Shown here piece after piece: positions 25,532 to 35,171 of a DNA stretch of 64,000 nucleotides (position 1 is the stretch's first letter; every line of letters starts with the position of its first letter). The position numbers and the translations under genes are program-made. The stretch lies in contig NZ_PYFW01000002.1 in NCBI RefSeq assembly GCF_003020125.1, positions 611,501-675,500 of the forward strand, written 5' to 3'. Below the pieces are notes generated by a model. That model made no database searches and was not told the origin of the DNA. It was given only the letters and a program-made list of their open reading frames with translations. The DNA comes from Bradyrhizobium sp. MOS003. GTDB taxonomy: Bacteria > Pseudomonadota > Alphaproteobacteria > Rhizobiales > Xanthobacteraceae.

Positions 25532-28057
25532 GTGACGGCTTTGCAAGATCAATCGTTCCAGCCCAGTTTTCCCGCCCCCGGCCAGCCGATCGACGAACTC
25601 GCGCTGGCCGAGATCAAGGGCACGATCCTGGCGAAGCTGCGCCTTGCCATCGGCAAGGATGCGGGGATGGCGACCAAGCACGACTGGTACCAGGCCGCGG
25701 CGCTGGCGCTGCGCGATCGTGTCGTGCATCGGTGGCTCACGGCCGAGAAGCACAGCTACGACGCGGGCCGCAAGCGCGTCTATTATCTCTCGCTCGAATT
25801 CCTGATCGGCCGTCTCTTCAGCGACGGGCTCAACAACATGGGCCTGCTCAAGATCTTCGAGGTCGCGCTCGGCGATCTCGGCGTCTCGCTGCCGGAGTTG
25901 CGCAAATGCGAACCGGACGCCGCCCTCGGCAATGGCGGCCTCGGGCGCCTCGCCGCCTGTTTCATGGAGAGCATGGCGACGCTGTCGATCCCCGCGATCG
26001 GCTACGGCATCCGCTATGATTACGGCCTGTTCCGCCAGATCATCAACCAGGGCTGGCAGCAGGAATATCCCGACGAATGGCTGAGCTTCGGCAATCCCTG
26101 GGAATTGCAGCGGCCCGAGGTGATCTACGACATCAATTTCGGCGGCGACGTCGAGCATGTCGACGACAAGGGCCGCGACCGCGCGATCTGGCATCCGGGC
26201 GAGACCGTGCAGGCGATCGCCTATGACACGCCGATCGTGGGCTGGCGCGGCCAGCACGTCAACGCGCTCCGGCTGTGGTCGGCGCGTTCGCCCGATCCGT
26301 TGAAGCTGGATGCCTTCAACAAGGGCGACTATGTCAGCGCCACCGCCGAGCAGTCGCGCGCGGAAGCGATCTGCAAATTCCTCTATCCGAACGACGAGAG
26401 CCCGGCGGGCCGCGAGTTGCGGCTGCGCCAGGAATATTTCTTCGTCTCGGCCTCGCTGCAGGATCTGATCAAGCGGCACCTCGCCTCCGACGGCCAGCTG
26501 CGCAGCCTTTCGTCGAAGGTCGCGGTGCAGCTCAACGACACCCATCCGAGCCTTGCCGTCACCGAGCTGATGCGCATCCTCGTCGATCTGCACAATTTCC
26601 GCTGGGACGAGGCCTGGAAGGTCACGGTCGCCACGCTGTCCTACACCAACCACACGCTGCTGCCCGAGGCGCTCGAGACCTGGCCGGTCGAGCTGTTCGA
26701 GCGGCTGCTGCCGCGGCACCTGGAGATCATCTACCGCATCAACGTGCAGCATCTCGCGCTTGCGGAGGCGCGCGCCCCCGGCGACATCGACTTCCGCGCC
26801 TCGGTCTCGCTGATCGACGAGAAGAGCGGCCGTCGCGTGCGTATGGGCCAGCTCGCCTTCGTCGGCTCGCACCGCATCAACGGCGTCTCGGCGATGCATT
26901 CGGACCTGATGCGCGAGACCGTGTTCCACGATCTCAACCATCTCTATCCCGGCCGCATCACCAACAAGACCAACGGCATCACCTTCCGCCGCTGGCTGAT
27001 GCTGGCGAACCCGAAGCTGACGGACTTGTTGCGCGAGACCTGCGGCGAGGCCGTGCTCGACGATCCGACCCAGCTCTCGCTGATCGAGGCGCGCGCCAGC
27101 GACGTCGAATTCCAGAAGAGGTTTCGCAGCGTCAAGCTTCACAACAAGACCGCGCTGGCCCGCCTGATCGGCGAGCGGCTCGGCATCAAGGTCGACCCGA
27201 CCGCGCTGTTCGACGTGCAGATCAAGCGCATCCACGAATACAAGCGCCAGCTGCTCAATATCATCGAGACCGTCGCGCTGTACCAGGCGATCAAGGACGA
27301 TCCCAACGGCAATTGGGTGCCGCGAGTGAAGATCTTCGCAGGCAAGGCGGCGGCCAGCTATCGCTATGCCAAGCTGATCATCAAGCTGATCAACGACGTC
27401 GCCGAGGTCGTCAACAACGATCCCGCCATCGGCGGCAAGCTCAAGGTCGTCTTCCTGCCCGACTACAATGTCAGCCTGGCCGAAGTGATCATTCCCGCAG
27501 CCGACCTGTCCGAGCAGATCTCGACCGCCGGCATGGAGGCGTCCGGCACCGGCAACATGAAGCTGTCGCTCAACGGCGCCCTCACCATCGGCACTCTCGA
27601 CGGTGCCAATATCGAGATCCGCGACCATGTCGGCGCGGAGAACATCGCGATCTTCGGCATGGAAGCCGGCGACGTGATGATCCGGCGCAAGCAGGGGCTG
27701 GACGCCTCCGACGTGATCCGCAACTCGCCGAAGCTCTCGCGCGCCATCAACGCGATCGGCACCGGCGAGTTTTCGCCCGGCGACCCCGGTCGTTTCGAAT
27801 CCATCGCGCATGCGCTGCGCTATCTCGACCATTACATGGTCAGCGCCGATTTCGATTCCTATTACGAGGCGCAGCGCGCAGTCGATGCGCGCTGGCTGGT
27901 CTCGCCGGCCTGGACCCGCGCGTCGATCCTCAACGTCGCGCGCATGGCGTGGTTCTCCTCGGACCGCACCATCCGCGAATATGCCGAGGAGATCTGGAAC
28001 GTTCCGGTGAATCCGACCACGCCGCTGCTGCCCAATCTGCGCGACGCCGCCGGCTGA
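25532..28057 (+). CDS. glgP: Glycogen/starch phosphorylase
   Basis: About 841 residues from a GTG at 25532. A TTG at 25541 is better spaced from AGGAAG, and the frame itself opens at 25457, so the start is uncertain. Motifs: GNGGLGRLAACFMES, GYGIRYDYGLFRQ, NDTHPSLAVTELMR, NKTNGITFRRW, and the pyridoxal-phosphate lysine site EASGTGNMKLSLNGALTIGT-type segment near residue 670. It releases glucose-1-phosphate from alpha-1,4-glucans in the cytosol. No other glg genes are nearby. A 214-bp leader with no clear hairpin precedes it; TTGCATAAAT at about 25434 may be promoter sequence. Confidence 0.96.
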   Translation: MTALQDQSFQPSFPAPGQPIDELALAEIKGTILAKLRLAIGKDAGMATKHDWYQAAALALRDRVVHRWLTAEKHSYDAGRKRVYYLSLEFLIGRLFSDGLNNMGLLKIFEVALGDLGVSLPELRKCEPDAALGNGGLGRLAACFMESMATLSIPAIGYGIRYDYGLFRQIINQGWQQEYPDEWLSFGNPWELQRPEVIYDINFGGDVEHVDDKGRDRAIWHPGETVQAIAYDTPIVGWRGQHVNALRLWSARSPDPLKLDAFNKGDYVSATAEQSRAEAICKFLYPNDESPAGRELRLRQEYFFVSASLQDLIKRHLASDGQLRSLSSKVAVQLNDTHPSLAVTELMRILVDLHNFRWDEAWKVTVATLSYTNHTLLPEALETWPVELFERLLPRHLEIIYRINVQHLALAEARAPGDIDFRASVSLIDEKSGRRVRMGQLAFVGSHRINGVSAMHSDLMRETVFHDLNHLYPGRITNKTNGITFRRWLMLANPKLTDLLRETCGEAVLDDPTQLSLIEARASDVEFQKRFRSVKLHNKTALARLIGERLGIKVDPTALFDVQIKRIHEYKRQLLNIIETVALYQAIKDDPNGNWVPRVKIFAGKAAASYRYAKLIIKLINDVAEVVNNDPAIGGKLKVVFLPDYNVSLAEVIIPAADLSEQISTAGMEASGTGNMKLSLNGALTIGTLDGANIEIRDHVGAENIAIFGMEAGDVMIRRKQGLDASDVIRNSPKLSRAINAIGTGEFSPGDPGRFESIAHALRYLDHYMVSADFDSYYEAQRAVDARWLVSPAWTRASILNVARMAWFSSDRTIREYAEEIWNVPVNPTTPLLPNLRDAAG

Positions 28058-28153
28058 TTTTCCGCGACGTGGAAGCAGCGTTACCCCGCAGGTAGTTGCG
28101 CAAGCCGGCGACGGACGTGGTATGACGTCCGTCATTGAACGCCGGATCGACAA

Positions 28154-28969
28154 ATGCACGCCAAGCTTCCTCACCCATTCGACGACGCCACCCGCGTCAC
28201 CGCCGGCGATTCCAGCTGGCAGGGGCATACCAGCGACGATTACTGGGCCTTCGTCGGTCCGTTCGGCGGCGTCACCGCCGCGACCATCTTGCGCGCGCTG
28301 ATCGAGCATCCGCAACGCGCCGGCGATCCGCTCGCGCTCACCGTCAATTATTGCGCGCCGATCGCCAAAGGGCCGTTCGATCTCGACGTGCGGCTGGTGA
28401 AGGCCAACCGCTCCAGCCAGCACTGGAGCGTCGAGCTCAGCCAGGGCGGCGGCGAGGTCGCGACGCTCGCCACCGCCGTGTTCGCCGAGCGCCGTCCGTC
28501 CTGGGAGCACAGGGTGGCGCAATATCCGGATGCAAAGCCGTTCGAGGAGACGCTGCCTTTTCCGAACATCAAGGCCTCATGGGCCAACCAGTACGAATTC
28601 CGCTTCGTCGAGGGCGAGATGCGGATCGGCCCGCCGCAGGCCGAGCTCGCCAGCACCTATTCGAAAATCTGGATCAGCGATCGCGAACCACGCAAGCTCG
28701 ACATGCCGTCGCTGATGTCGATGTCCGACGCCTTCTTCGGCCGCATCTTCCACGCGCGGCGCGAACTGGTGCCGTTCGGCACGGTGTCGCTGACGACCTA
28801 TTTCCATACCGACAGCGAAGCGCTGGCGGCCGAGAACGTCACACGCGTATTGGCGACGGCCGATTCGAAGATCATGCACAAGAGCTACGCCGACCAGAAT
28901 GCCGAGCTGTGGTCGCCGAACGGCCGGCTGCTCGCGACGACGACACAGATCGCGTATTTCAAGGCGTGA
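28154..28969 (+). CDS. TesB-like acyl-CoA thioesterase family protein
   Basis: 271 residues with a double-hotdog layout. The N-terminal half has YWAFVGPFGGVTAATILRALIEHP, the hotdog helix contacting CoA. The C-terminal half has SLMSMSDAFFGRIFHARRE and TVSLTTYFHTDSEALA, with the Asp equivalent of the TesB catalytic region in LMSMSDAFF. It probably hydrolyses medium or long acyl-CoA in the cytosol. It follows glgP by 96 bp; a separate promoter is possible. Confidence 0.85.
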   Translation: MHAKLPHPFDDATRVTAGDSSWQGHTSDDYWAFVGPFGGVTAATILRALIEHPQRAGDPLALTVNYCAPIAKGPFDLDVRLVKANRSSQHWSVELSQGGGEVATLATAVFAERRPSWEHRVAQYPDAKPFEETLPFPNIKASWANQYEFRFVEGEMRIGPPQAELASTYSKIWISDREPRKLDMPSLMSMSDAFFGRIFHARRELVPFGTVSLTTYFHTDSEALAAENVTRVLATADSKIMHKSYADQNAELWSPNGRLLATTTQIAYFKA

Positions 28970-29006
28970 GCTCTCTCCACCCCTCGTCCCGTTCTCGCCG
29001 GGGTTC

Positions 29007-30200
29007 CTAACTTGCCATTCGCTGCCTCAGGCTCTGATAAAACGCCGTCTCGAAATTCATGTAACCGATGAACGACGTTGGATCGCCGAACGGGAGAATC
29101 TGCGTGGCCCAGAACCCGCCGACCCCGTTCTGCCGGTCGATCCAATAGAACAGATTGGCAAGGCCCGCCCAGCCGAGGGCGCCGGCGGGACGCCCGGTGG
29201 GTGCTTCCTGGTCGTTGATCATGAACGAGAGTGCCCAGGACTTCGATTGACCCGGGAAGAACTCGGCATCATTGCACAGCGCCGGGATGACGCCGGTGAT
29301 CGGTGTCACCTTCTTGTCTCCGAGATGGTTCTTCTCCGCCATGCGCACGGTCTCCGCCTTCAACACGCGGCCATGCTCGCCAGCGCCGTCGTTCAACCAC
29401 ATCCGGATGAAGCGCATGTAGTCGCCGACCGTGCCGTAAAGGCCGTGGCCACCCATGTGCACTTCAGGCTCGGCGGGGAGCTCGAAATCCATCGGCGTCA
29501 ACGAGCCGTCGGCGCCGCGCGCGTGGATGCCCGCCAGCTTGCTGCGCATGGCGTCGGTCAACTCGAAGGTCATGCTTCCGATTCCGAGCGGCTCGAAGAT
29601 GCGCGTCTTGAAAACCTCTCCAAGCCGGCGCCCGGTGATGGCCTCGACGATTTGGCCGCACCAGTCGAGATTTGTGCCGTAATCCCAACGCTCGCCCGGA
29701 TCGAACAGCAGCGGCGTCATCAGGCAGGCTTTGGAAGCGGTGATGACGCTGAGCTGCCCCTTCTCCTCGGCCAGGCGGTTGTAGGTGCGGTTGATGAAGT
29801 CGTAGCTGAGGCCGGCGGTATGCGTCATCAGCATCCGCGTGGTGATGTCCCGCTTGGGCGCCCGCAGCATCGGCTCACCCGCGGCATCGAAGCCCTCGAT
29901 GACCTGGAGCTTGCCGATGTCCGGAGCGTAGCGCTTGGCCGGTGCGTCGAGATCGAGCTTGCCCTCTTCCACCAGTTGCAGCACGGCCGTGCCGGTGATC
30001 GCCTTGGTCGTGGAGAAGATGGCGAAGATGCTGTCTGTCGTCATCCCGGCTGGCTGGTCGAGACGCCTTTTCCCAGCTGCGCCTTCGTAGATGTTGCGAT
30101 CGCGGTTCGTCACCATCGCGACGACGCCGGGCACACGCGGCGTGGACGTGACGACGCCGTCGAGAACGGCGTCTGCGGCAGCACCGAAATTCGTGCTCAT
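29007..30200 (-). CDS. Beta-lactamase-fold serine hydrolase (esterase type)
   Basis: 397 residues, no signal peptide. The catalytic S63-T-T-K66 lies in [22 protein letters not shown], and the second motif is near [13 protein letters not shown] ([11 protein letters not shown], Tyr as base). This class-C/EstB-like family contains esterases and lactone or amide hydrolases. Gene position is informative: it starts 55 bp downstream of a Baeyer-Villiger monooxygenase on the same strand, so it most plausibly hydrolyses the ester or lactone that enzyme makes. Cytosolic location agrees with that. True beta-lactamase activity is unlikely. Confidence 0.88.
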   Translation of the reverse strand: MSTNFGAAADAVLDGVVTSTPRVPGVVAMVTNRDRNIYEGAAGKRRLDQPAGMTTDSIFAIFSTTKAITGTAVLQLVEEGKLDLDAPAKRYAPDIGKLQVIEGFDAAGEPMLRAPKRDITTRMLMTHTAGLSYDFINRTYNRLAEEKGQLSVITASKACLMTPLLFDPGERWDYGTNLDWCGQIVEAITGRRLGEVFKTRIFEPLGIGSMTFELTDAMRSKLAGIHARGADGSLTPMDFELPAEPEVHMGGHGLYGTVGDYMRFIRMWLNDGAGEHGRVLKAETVRMAEKNHLGDKKVTPITGVIPALCNDAEFFPGQSKSWALSFMINDQEAPTGRPAGALGWAGLANLFYWIDRQNGVGGFWATQILPFGDPTSFIGYMNFETAFYQSLRQRMAS

Positions 30201-30255
30201 GATTGTCCTCCCGTTGTATTGAATGAATTCCGTCGATGCAGCGCCTTGCGAGCAC

Positions 30256-31896
30256 TCAGCTCATGGTAAAGCCCTGGTAGCCGCTGGCAGCGACCTCGTC
30301 GCATTTCTGCCGATAGGCGCCGACGCCCCCGCAATAGGACAGTACGCGGCGCGGTTTGCCTTCGACGTTCGAGCCCAGGTACCAGGAATTGGTCTTCGCG
30401 ATCAGCGTCGCGTTGGCGGTCTCATCGTGATGCGCCACCCATCCGTCTTCGGCATCCTTGGTCGGCTCAACCACCTTCAGGTTCTTTGCACGCACGAACC
30501 TGATGCAATCGTCGATCCATTCGACCTGCTGCTGGAGACAGGTGGTCATGTTGCAGAGCGCAGCCGACGGGGCCAGCGGCACCGCGGTCGTGAACAGGTT
30601 CGGATAGCCGTGAACCTGCAGGCCCATCGTGGTGCGGATATCCTTGCTCCAATCCTCCTTCAGCGACCGCTCGCCGCGGCCCCTGATATCGATGCGTGTC
30701 AACGCGCCGGTACCGGCGTCGAATCCGGTCGCCAGAATGATGACGTCGAGCTCGTGGATCGTCCCGTCCGCGGTCTGGATACCCGTGGGTGTCACGCGTT
30801 CGATCGGATTGGCCTTGACGCTGACGATCTCGACATTGGGGCGATGGAAGGCTTCGAGAAAGTTCTGCTCCAGTGGCACCCGATGCGTCCCGAAACCGTA
30901 GTCGGCCGGAATCAGGGCATCGCACAGCTTTGGATCCTTCAGTCGTTCGCGCATCTTCTCGCGCACGAAGTCCGAGATTTCGGCGTTGACCTCGGCGTCG
31001 AAGAACAACTCGGCGAAGGACGATATCCATAGCTTCAGAGAGCCGTCGTTCCAGCAATCCTCGATCACCTCCCGGCGCCGCTCCGGCGTCAGTCCGGCCC
31101 AAGCGTGCTCGAAATCGTATTCGAATCCGGTGAAGGTATGTGGCAGGCGCTCCGTGAGGTGCTGGAATTTCGACTTGTAGGCCTCCGCGTCTTCCTTGCT
31201 GTACTTGGGGTTCTTCATCGGAATCATGTATTGCGGCGTGCGAACAAACACTTTCAAATGACCGACCTCGCCGGCGATGGTCTGGATGACCTGGATGCCG
31301 GTTGCGCCGTTGCCGATAACGCCGACGCGCTTGCCGCCGAATTCGACCGGCTCCCTGGGCCAGCGCGCCGTGTGGAACAGTTGCCCCTTGAACGTCTCCT
31401 GTCCCGGAAACGATACGTAAGGCGCGGAGAGCATGCCGCAGCAGGTGATCAGGAACTGGGTATCGATCACGTCACCCCTGTCGGTCGTGACCAGCCAGCG
31501 CTGTGTGGCTTCGTTGAAATGGGCGCTTTTGACGATCGTCCCGAACTGGATGTCCTTGCGCAGATCGAGGCTGTCGGCGATGTAGTTGAGCCAGCGTTCG
31601 ATCTCCGGCTGGCCGGGAAATTTCTCGCTCCAGCTCCATCCCTTGTAGAGTTCCTCGGAGAACAGATACTGGTAGATGTGGCTCTCTGAATCGAAGCGGG
31701 CGCCAGGATAGCGATTCCAATACCAGGTGCCGCCTACGCCTGCAGCTGCGTCAATCGCCCTGACCTTCAATCCCTGTTCGCGCAAACGGTAGAGCTGATA
31801 GAGCCCGGCGACGCCGGCTCCAACAACCACCGCGTCGAATTTCGCCGTTACCTGCGCGCCGTTGCTTCCGTTGAGATTGGTCGCCGCTTCTGCCAT
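30256..31896 (-). CDS. Baeyer-Villiger-type flavin monooxygenase
   Basis: 546 residues from the ATG at 31896 (GGGAGGG upstream); the longer open frame upstream is not conserved in character. FAD Rossmann motif GAGVAG at 26-31 followed by [15 protein letters not shown]. The BVMO fingerprint F-x-G-x3-H-x3-W-P is exact at 169-180 ([12 protein letters not shown]). NADPH Rossmann motif GNGATG at 195-200. It converts a ketone to an ester or lactone with O2 and NADPH. With the serine hydrolase downstream and a divergent AraC regulator it forms a ketone-degradation module. Substrate is unknown; cyclohexanone/phenylacetone-type BVMOs are the nearest by layout. Confidence 0.95.
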   Translation of the reverse strand: MAEAATNLNGSNGAQVTAKFDAVVVGAGVAGLYQLYRLREQGLKVRAIDAAAGVGGTWYWNRYPGARFDSESHIYQYLFSEELYKGWSWSEKFPGQPEIERWLNYIADSLDLRKDIQFGTIVKSAHFNEATQRWLVTTDRGDVIDTQFLITCCGMLSAPYVSFPGQETFKGQLFHTARWPREPVEFGGKRVGVIGNGATGIQVIQTIAGEVGHLKVFVRTPQYMIPMKNPKYSKEDAEAYKSKFQHLTERLPHTFTGFEYDFEHAWAGLTPERRREVIEDCWNDGSLKLWISSFAELFFDAEVNAEISDFVREKMRERLKDPKLCDALIPADYGFGTHRVPLEQNFLEAFHRPNVEIVSVKANPIERVTPTGIQTADGTIHELDVIILATGFDAGTGALTRIDIRGRGERSLKEDWSKDIRTTMGLQVHGYPNLFTTAVPLAPSAALCNMTTCLQQQVEWIDDCIRFVRAKNLKVVEPTKDAEDGWVAHHDETANATLIAKTNSWYLGSNVEGKPRRVLSYCGGVGAYRQKCDEVAASGYQGFTMS

Positions 31897-32230
31897 TTTT
31901 CCCTCCCGGGTCTTTCTAGAGCGCGCGGCCTTCCCCACCCGTCGTGTGATCGGATGATCGTGCATCGCGTCATTCGTCGGTCCTGCGGTTGCCTGCGGCT
32001 TTTCACCGTTCTTCCGCAATCGCAGGGAACGCGAGGGAGGCTATGAGGCGGGCTGCGCTCCCGGCTTGAACAAAACCGACAATCCTTTGAATGAAGCCGG
32101 AACTCGGCGCCGACCCTGCTCGAGCGCGCTTGGCAAATGGCAAATCCGGCCTATGCTCTGCCTTGCTGATCGGCCAACGAGAACAACAAGCAGCCGACCA
32201 CGCCAAAACTCCAGGGAGGAGGCTCGCGCG
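31897..32230. other. 334-bp divergent control region between BVMO and araC-type regulator
   Basis: No gene is credible here. It must hold both promoters. A tandem direct repeat TGGCAAA-TGGCAAA at 32131-32144, about 90 bp before the araC-type start, is the clearest candidate for a regulator half-site pair, since AraC proteins favour direct repeats. No strong sigma70 boxes could be fixed with confidence. Confidence 0.5.
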
Positions 32231-33118
32231 ATGGGGCAGTTCATCACGGTCGAGGAGCTGCCACGCTATGCTCCCGGCGAAATGATGTTGGACAGTTCAG
32301 CGGTGGGCAAAGCCGATTTTCGGCTCCGCGTGTTCCGCTATGGGCCATCCGATATCTGGGTGCCGCCGTCCGAAAACTTTTTGATCGTGATTTATCGCGA
32401 AGGCACGACGGCGATGAACCGCCGCGTGACCGGATCCTGGAAGCAGGATCAGGTCGGCCGCGGTGTCACGACGCTCCTGACGCGCGCGGAAGCTTCGAAC
32501 TGGCGATGGTGTCATGACGTCGAGGTCAGTCATTTCTACATCTCGCCTGATCTCATGGCGAAGACCGCAAGCGAGGCTTTTGACCAGGACACCGAAAGTG
32601 TCGAGCTTCATGATCTGCTCAGGATCGAGGATCCGGTCCTGACCTGGATCTCTGACCAGATGGTGCAGGAAGTTTCCGCAGGAGGTCCGGGTGGCCGGCT
32701 CTGCTACGACGCGATGGCACTTCAGGCGAGCGTCCACATCCTGCGAAAATATGCCTCGGTGCAGTTCAAGCTGCCCTGCGCGCAAGGGCGCTTTAGGCCG
32801 GCACATGCGCGGATGATCGAGGACTATATCGAGCAGAACATCTTCCGGAACATCACGCTCGACGAACTGGCCAACATCTGCAACTGCACGCCGGTGCAGT
32901 TCACCCGCAAGTTCCAGGTGCACTATGGCATGCGTCCGCACGCCTACGTCCTCACGCGCAAGGTGAAACGCGCTTGCGAGCATCTGCGCAAGGACCGGCT
33001 CGCATTGAAGGAGATCGCCCTGCTGAGCGGGTTCTCCGACCAGAGCCATCTCAACCGGATTTTTCGCAGGCACATGAGTGCGACGCCCGCAGAATATCGC
33101 AAGCAATGCACAGGCTAG
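32231..33118 (+). CDS. AraC-family transcriptional regulator
   Basis: 295 residues from the ATG at 32231, preceded by GGGAGGAGG at good spacing. The N-terminal part (about 1-190) is an AraC-type ligand-binding region without an obvious cupin signature. The C-terminal double helix-turn-helix is clear: ITLDELANICNCTPVQFTRKFQ for the first and ALKEIALLSGFSDQSHLNRIFRR for the second, ending ATPAEYRK. It is divergent from the BVMO-esterase operon and is the obvious candidate activator. Confidence 0.93.
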   Translation: MGQFITVEELPRYAPGEMMLDSSAVGKADFRLRVFRYGPSDIWVPPSENFLIVIYREGTTAMNRRVTGSWKQDQVGRGVTTLLTRAEASNWRWCHDVEVSHFYISPDLMAKTASEAFDQDTESVELHDLLRIEDPVLTWISDQMVQEVSAGGPGGRLCYDAMALQASVHILRKYASVQFKLPCAQGRFRPAHARMIEDYIEQNIFRNITLDELANICNCTPVQFTRKFQVHYGMRPHAYVLTRKVKRACEHLRKDRLALKEIALLSGFSDQSHLNRIFRRHMSATPAEYRKQCTG

Positions 33119-33210
33119 CCGGACCCGCCATCACTGGGCCGCCGAAGCAGCGGCCACGCCGGGGGGGAGGGCGAAACATTGAAGCCAGGCAGCCTGACGA
33201 GGCCCCGGCC

Positions 33211-33244
33211 GCAAAAAGAAAGGGCGGCTGATCGAGCCGCCCTT
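33211..33244 (-). terminator. Rho-independent terminator of pckA
   Basis: AAGGGCGGCT (33220-33229) and AGCCGCCCTT (33235-33244) form a perfect 10-bp stem with a 5-nt loop. On the minus strand the stem is followed by TTCTTTTTGC, a proper U-tract. It lies 26 bp past the pckA stop and also separates it from the convergent araC-type gene. Confidence 0.88.
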
Positions 33245-33270
33245 CCTCGTCACTCACGTCCCGCGAAAAC

Positions 33271-34887
33271 TTACTCCGCCGCGAGCTTGACCTCCGGCGC
33301 GGCGGCGCGCACCTCGGCATCCACCTGGGCCTCGAACTTGGCGAAGTTCTTCTGGAACATGCCGACCAGCGCGCGGGCCGTCTTGTCGAACTCGTCCTTG
33401 TCCTTCCAGGTGTTGACCGGGTTGAGGATCTCGGCGGGCACGCCGGGCAGTGCGGTCGGGACCGCGAAGCCGAAATATTTGTCGGTGCGGAATTCGACGT
33501 TGCGAAGCGAGCCGTCGAGCGCGGCGGTGAGCAGCGCGCGCGTCACCTTGATGGGCATGCGCGAGCCGACGCCGTACTTGCCGCCGGTCCAGCCGGTGTT
33601 GACCAGCCAGCAATCGACATTGTGTTGGGCAATGAGGTCACGCAGCATGTTGCCGTAGACGCTGGGGTCGAGCGGCAGGAAGGGCGAGCCGAAGCAGGTC
33701 GAGAATTCCGGCTGTGGCTCGGAGCCCAAGCCGCGCTCGGTGCCGGCGACCTTGGCGGTGTAGCCGGACAGGAAGTGATACATCGCCTGCGCCGGCGAAA
33801 GTTTTGCAATCGGCGGCAGCACGCCGAAGGCGTCGGCGGCGAGCATCACCACGTTCTTCGGCTGCGGCGCGCGGCCGGTGCGCGAAGCGTTCGGGATGAA
33901 GTCGAGCGGATAGGCCGAACGCGTGTTCTCGGTCTTGGAGCCGTCGTCGAAATCCACCACGCGGGTGTCCTCGTCGAGCACGCAGTTCTCCAGCACCGCG
34001 CCGAAGCGCGTGCTCGCGGCATAGATCTCCGGCTCGGCTTCCTGCGACAGCTTGATGCACTTGGCATAGCAGCCGCCCTCGAAATTGAAGACGCCGTTCG
34101 GGCCCCAGCCGTGCTCGTCGTCACCGATCAGCGTGCGGTTGGGATCGGCCGAGAGCGTGGTCTTGCCGGTGCCCGACAGGCCGAAGAAAATCGCGGTGTC
34201 GCCCTTGGCGCCGACATTGGCCGAGCAATGCATCGGCATCACGCCGCGCTCGGGCAGATAATAGTTCAGTGTAGTGAAGACCGACTTCTTCATCTCGCCG
34301 GCATAATAGGAGCCGCCGATCAGGACGATCTTGCGGGCAAAATCGATCGCGACGACGTTCTCCGACTTGCAGCCGTGGCGCTTCGGATCGGCGCGGAAGC
34401 TCGGCATGTCGATGATGGTGAGCTCCGGCACGAAGGTCGACAGCTCGATCGCCTCGGGGCGGATCAAGAGCGTGCGGATGAACAGCGAGTGCCAGGCGAG
34501 CTCGGTGAAGACGCGCGTCTTGATCCGGTAGGCCGGGTCGGCGCCGCCGTAGAGATCCTGCGCGAACAGCTTCTTGCCTTCGGCGTGCTTGAGGAAATCC
34601 TGATAGAGCGTCTCGAACTGCTCTGCGGTGATGGACTGGTTGCCGGCCCACCACATCTTCTTATCGGTGGTGGCGTCACGCACCGTGAACTTGTCCTTCG
34701 GGCTGCGCCCGGTGAACTCACCGGTGTCGGCGCAGAGCGCGCCGTCAGAGGACAGCACCGCCTCGCCCGCAGCGAGCGAGTATTGATAGAGCTGCGGCGC
34801 ACCGAGGTTCCAGTGAACCTGCTTGAGATTCTTTAAGCCGAATTTGTCGGCGCCGAAGGCACCGTTGCGCACGCCCGTCTCTTGCAC
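33271..34887 (-). CDS. pckA: Phosphoenolpyruvate carboxykinase (ATP)
   Basis: 538 residues from the GTG at 34887, chosen over an upstream ATG because AGGAGGA lies 8 nt before it and [17 protein letters not shown] is the usual rhizobial N-terminus. Motifs: [14 protein letters not shown], the kinase loop [18 protein letters not shown], and [18 protein letters not shown]. It converts oxaloacetate and ATP to PEP, the committed gluconeogenic step during growth on C4-dicarboxylates. In many Rhizobiales it adjoins chvI; here two extra genes lie between. It has its own terminator (33211-33244) and a probable promoter at 34986-35014. Confidence 0.97.
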   Translation of the reverse strand: MQETGVRNGAFGADKFGLKNLKQVHWNLGAPQLYQYSLAAGEAVLSSDGALCADTGEFTGRSPKDKFTVRDATTDKKMWWAGNQSITAEQFETLYQDFLKHAEGKKLFAQDLYGGADPAYRIKTRVFTELAWHSLFIRTLLIRPEAIELSTFVPELTIIDMPSFRADPKRHGCKSENVVAIDFARKIVLIGGSYYAGEMKKSVFTTLNYYLPERGVMPMHCSANVGAKGDTAIFFGLSGTGKTTLSADPNRTLIGDDEHGWGPNGVFNFEGGCYAKCIKLSQEAEPEIYAASTRFGAVLENCVLDEDTRVVDFDDGSKTENTRSAYPLDFIPNASRTGRAPQPKNVVMLAADAFGVLPPIAKLSPAQAMYHFLSGYTAKVAGTERGLGSEPQPEFSTCFGSPFLPLDPSVYGNMLRDLIAQHNVDCWLVNTGWTGGKYGVGSRMPIKVTRALLTAALDGSLRNVEFRTDKYFGFAVPTALPGVPAEILNPVNTWKDKDEFDKTARALVGMFQKNFAKFEAQVDAEVRAAAPEVKLAAE

Positions 34888-34985
34888 GAAAAATCCTCCT
34901 AGAACCCGCGACATTCAGCGCGACCAAGTTTGAGCGCCATCGCAGTCACCGTGATGAAAGGGCCATTCGGCCTCGGCTGAACGAC

Positions 34986-35014
34986 CTAATAATCATGAAC
35001 GCTGGCGTTGCCAA
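34986..35014 (-). promoter_or_regulatory. Probable pckA promoter
   Basis: On the minus strand TTGGCA (35009-35014), a 17-bp spacer and TATTAG (34986-34991) match the sigma70 consensus at 5 of 6 and 4 of 6 positions. This predicts a leader of about 90 nt before the GTG at 34887. Confidence 0.5.
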
Positions 35015-35171
35015 GCCGATCCCGCAGGATTTGGTTTATTCAAGGACCGCGCCAAACGTCGCGCATGTCAGCTCTGAGCATCTGCACCACAAAATACAAG
35101 ATGATCGCGCAACCAAACGCGAAATTCGACGTTGATCAGGGTTTTTTGCGACGCACAATCCGGCTGCCGGC

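Noticed and set aside
25205-28522. 1105-codon open frame on the minus strand across glgP
   Set aside because: It is the antisense shadow of a clear glycogen phosphorylase. High GC with strong third-position bias leaves stop-free frames opposite real genes; the translation is Arg/His/Gln-rich with no family motif.
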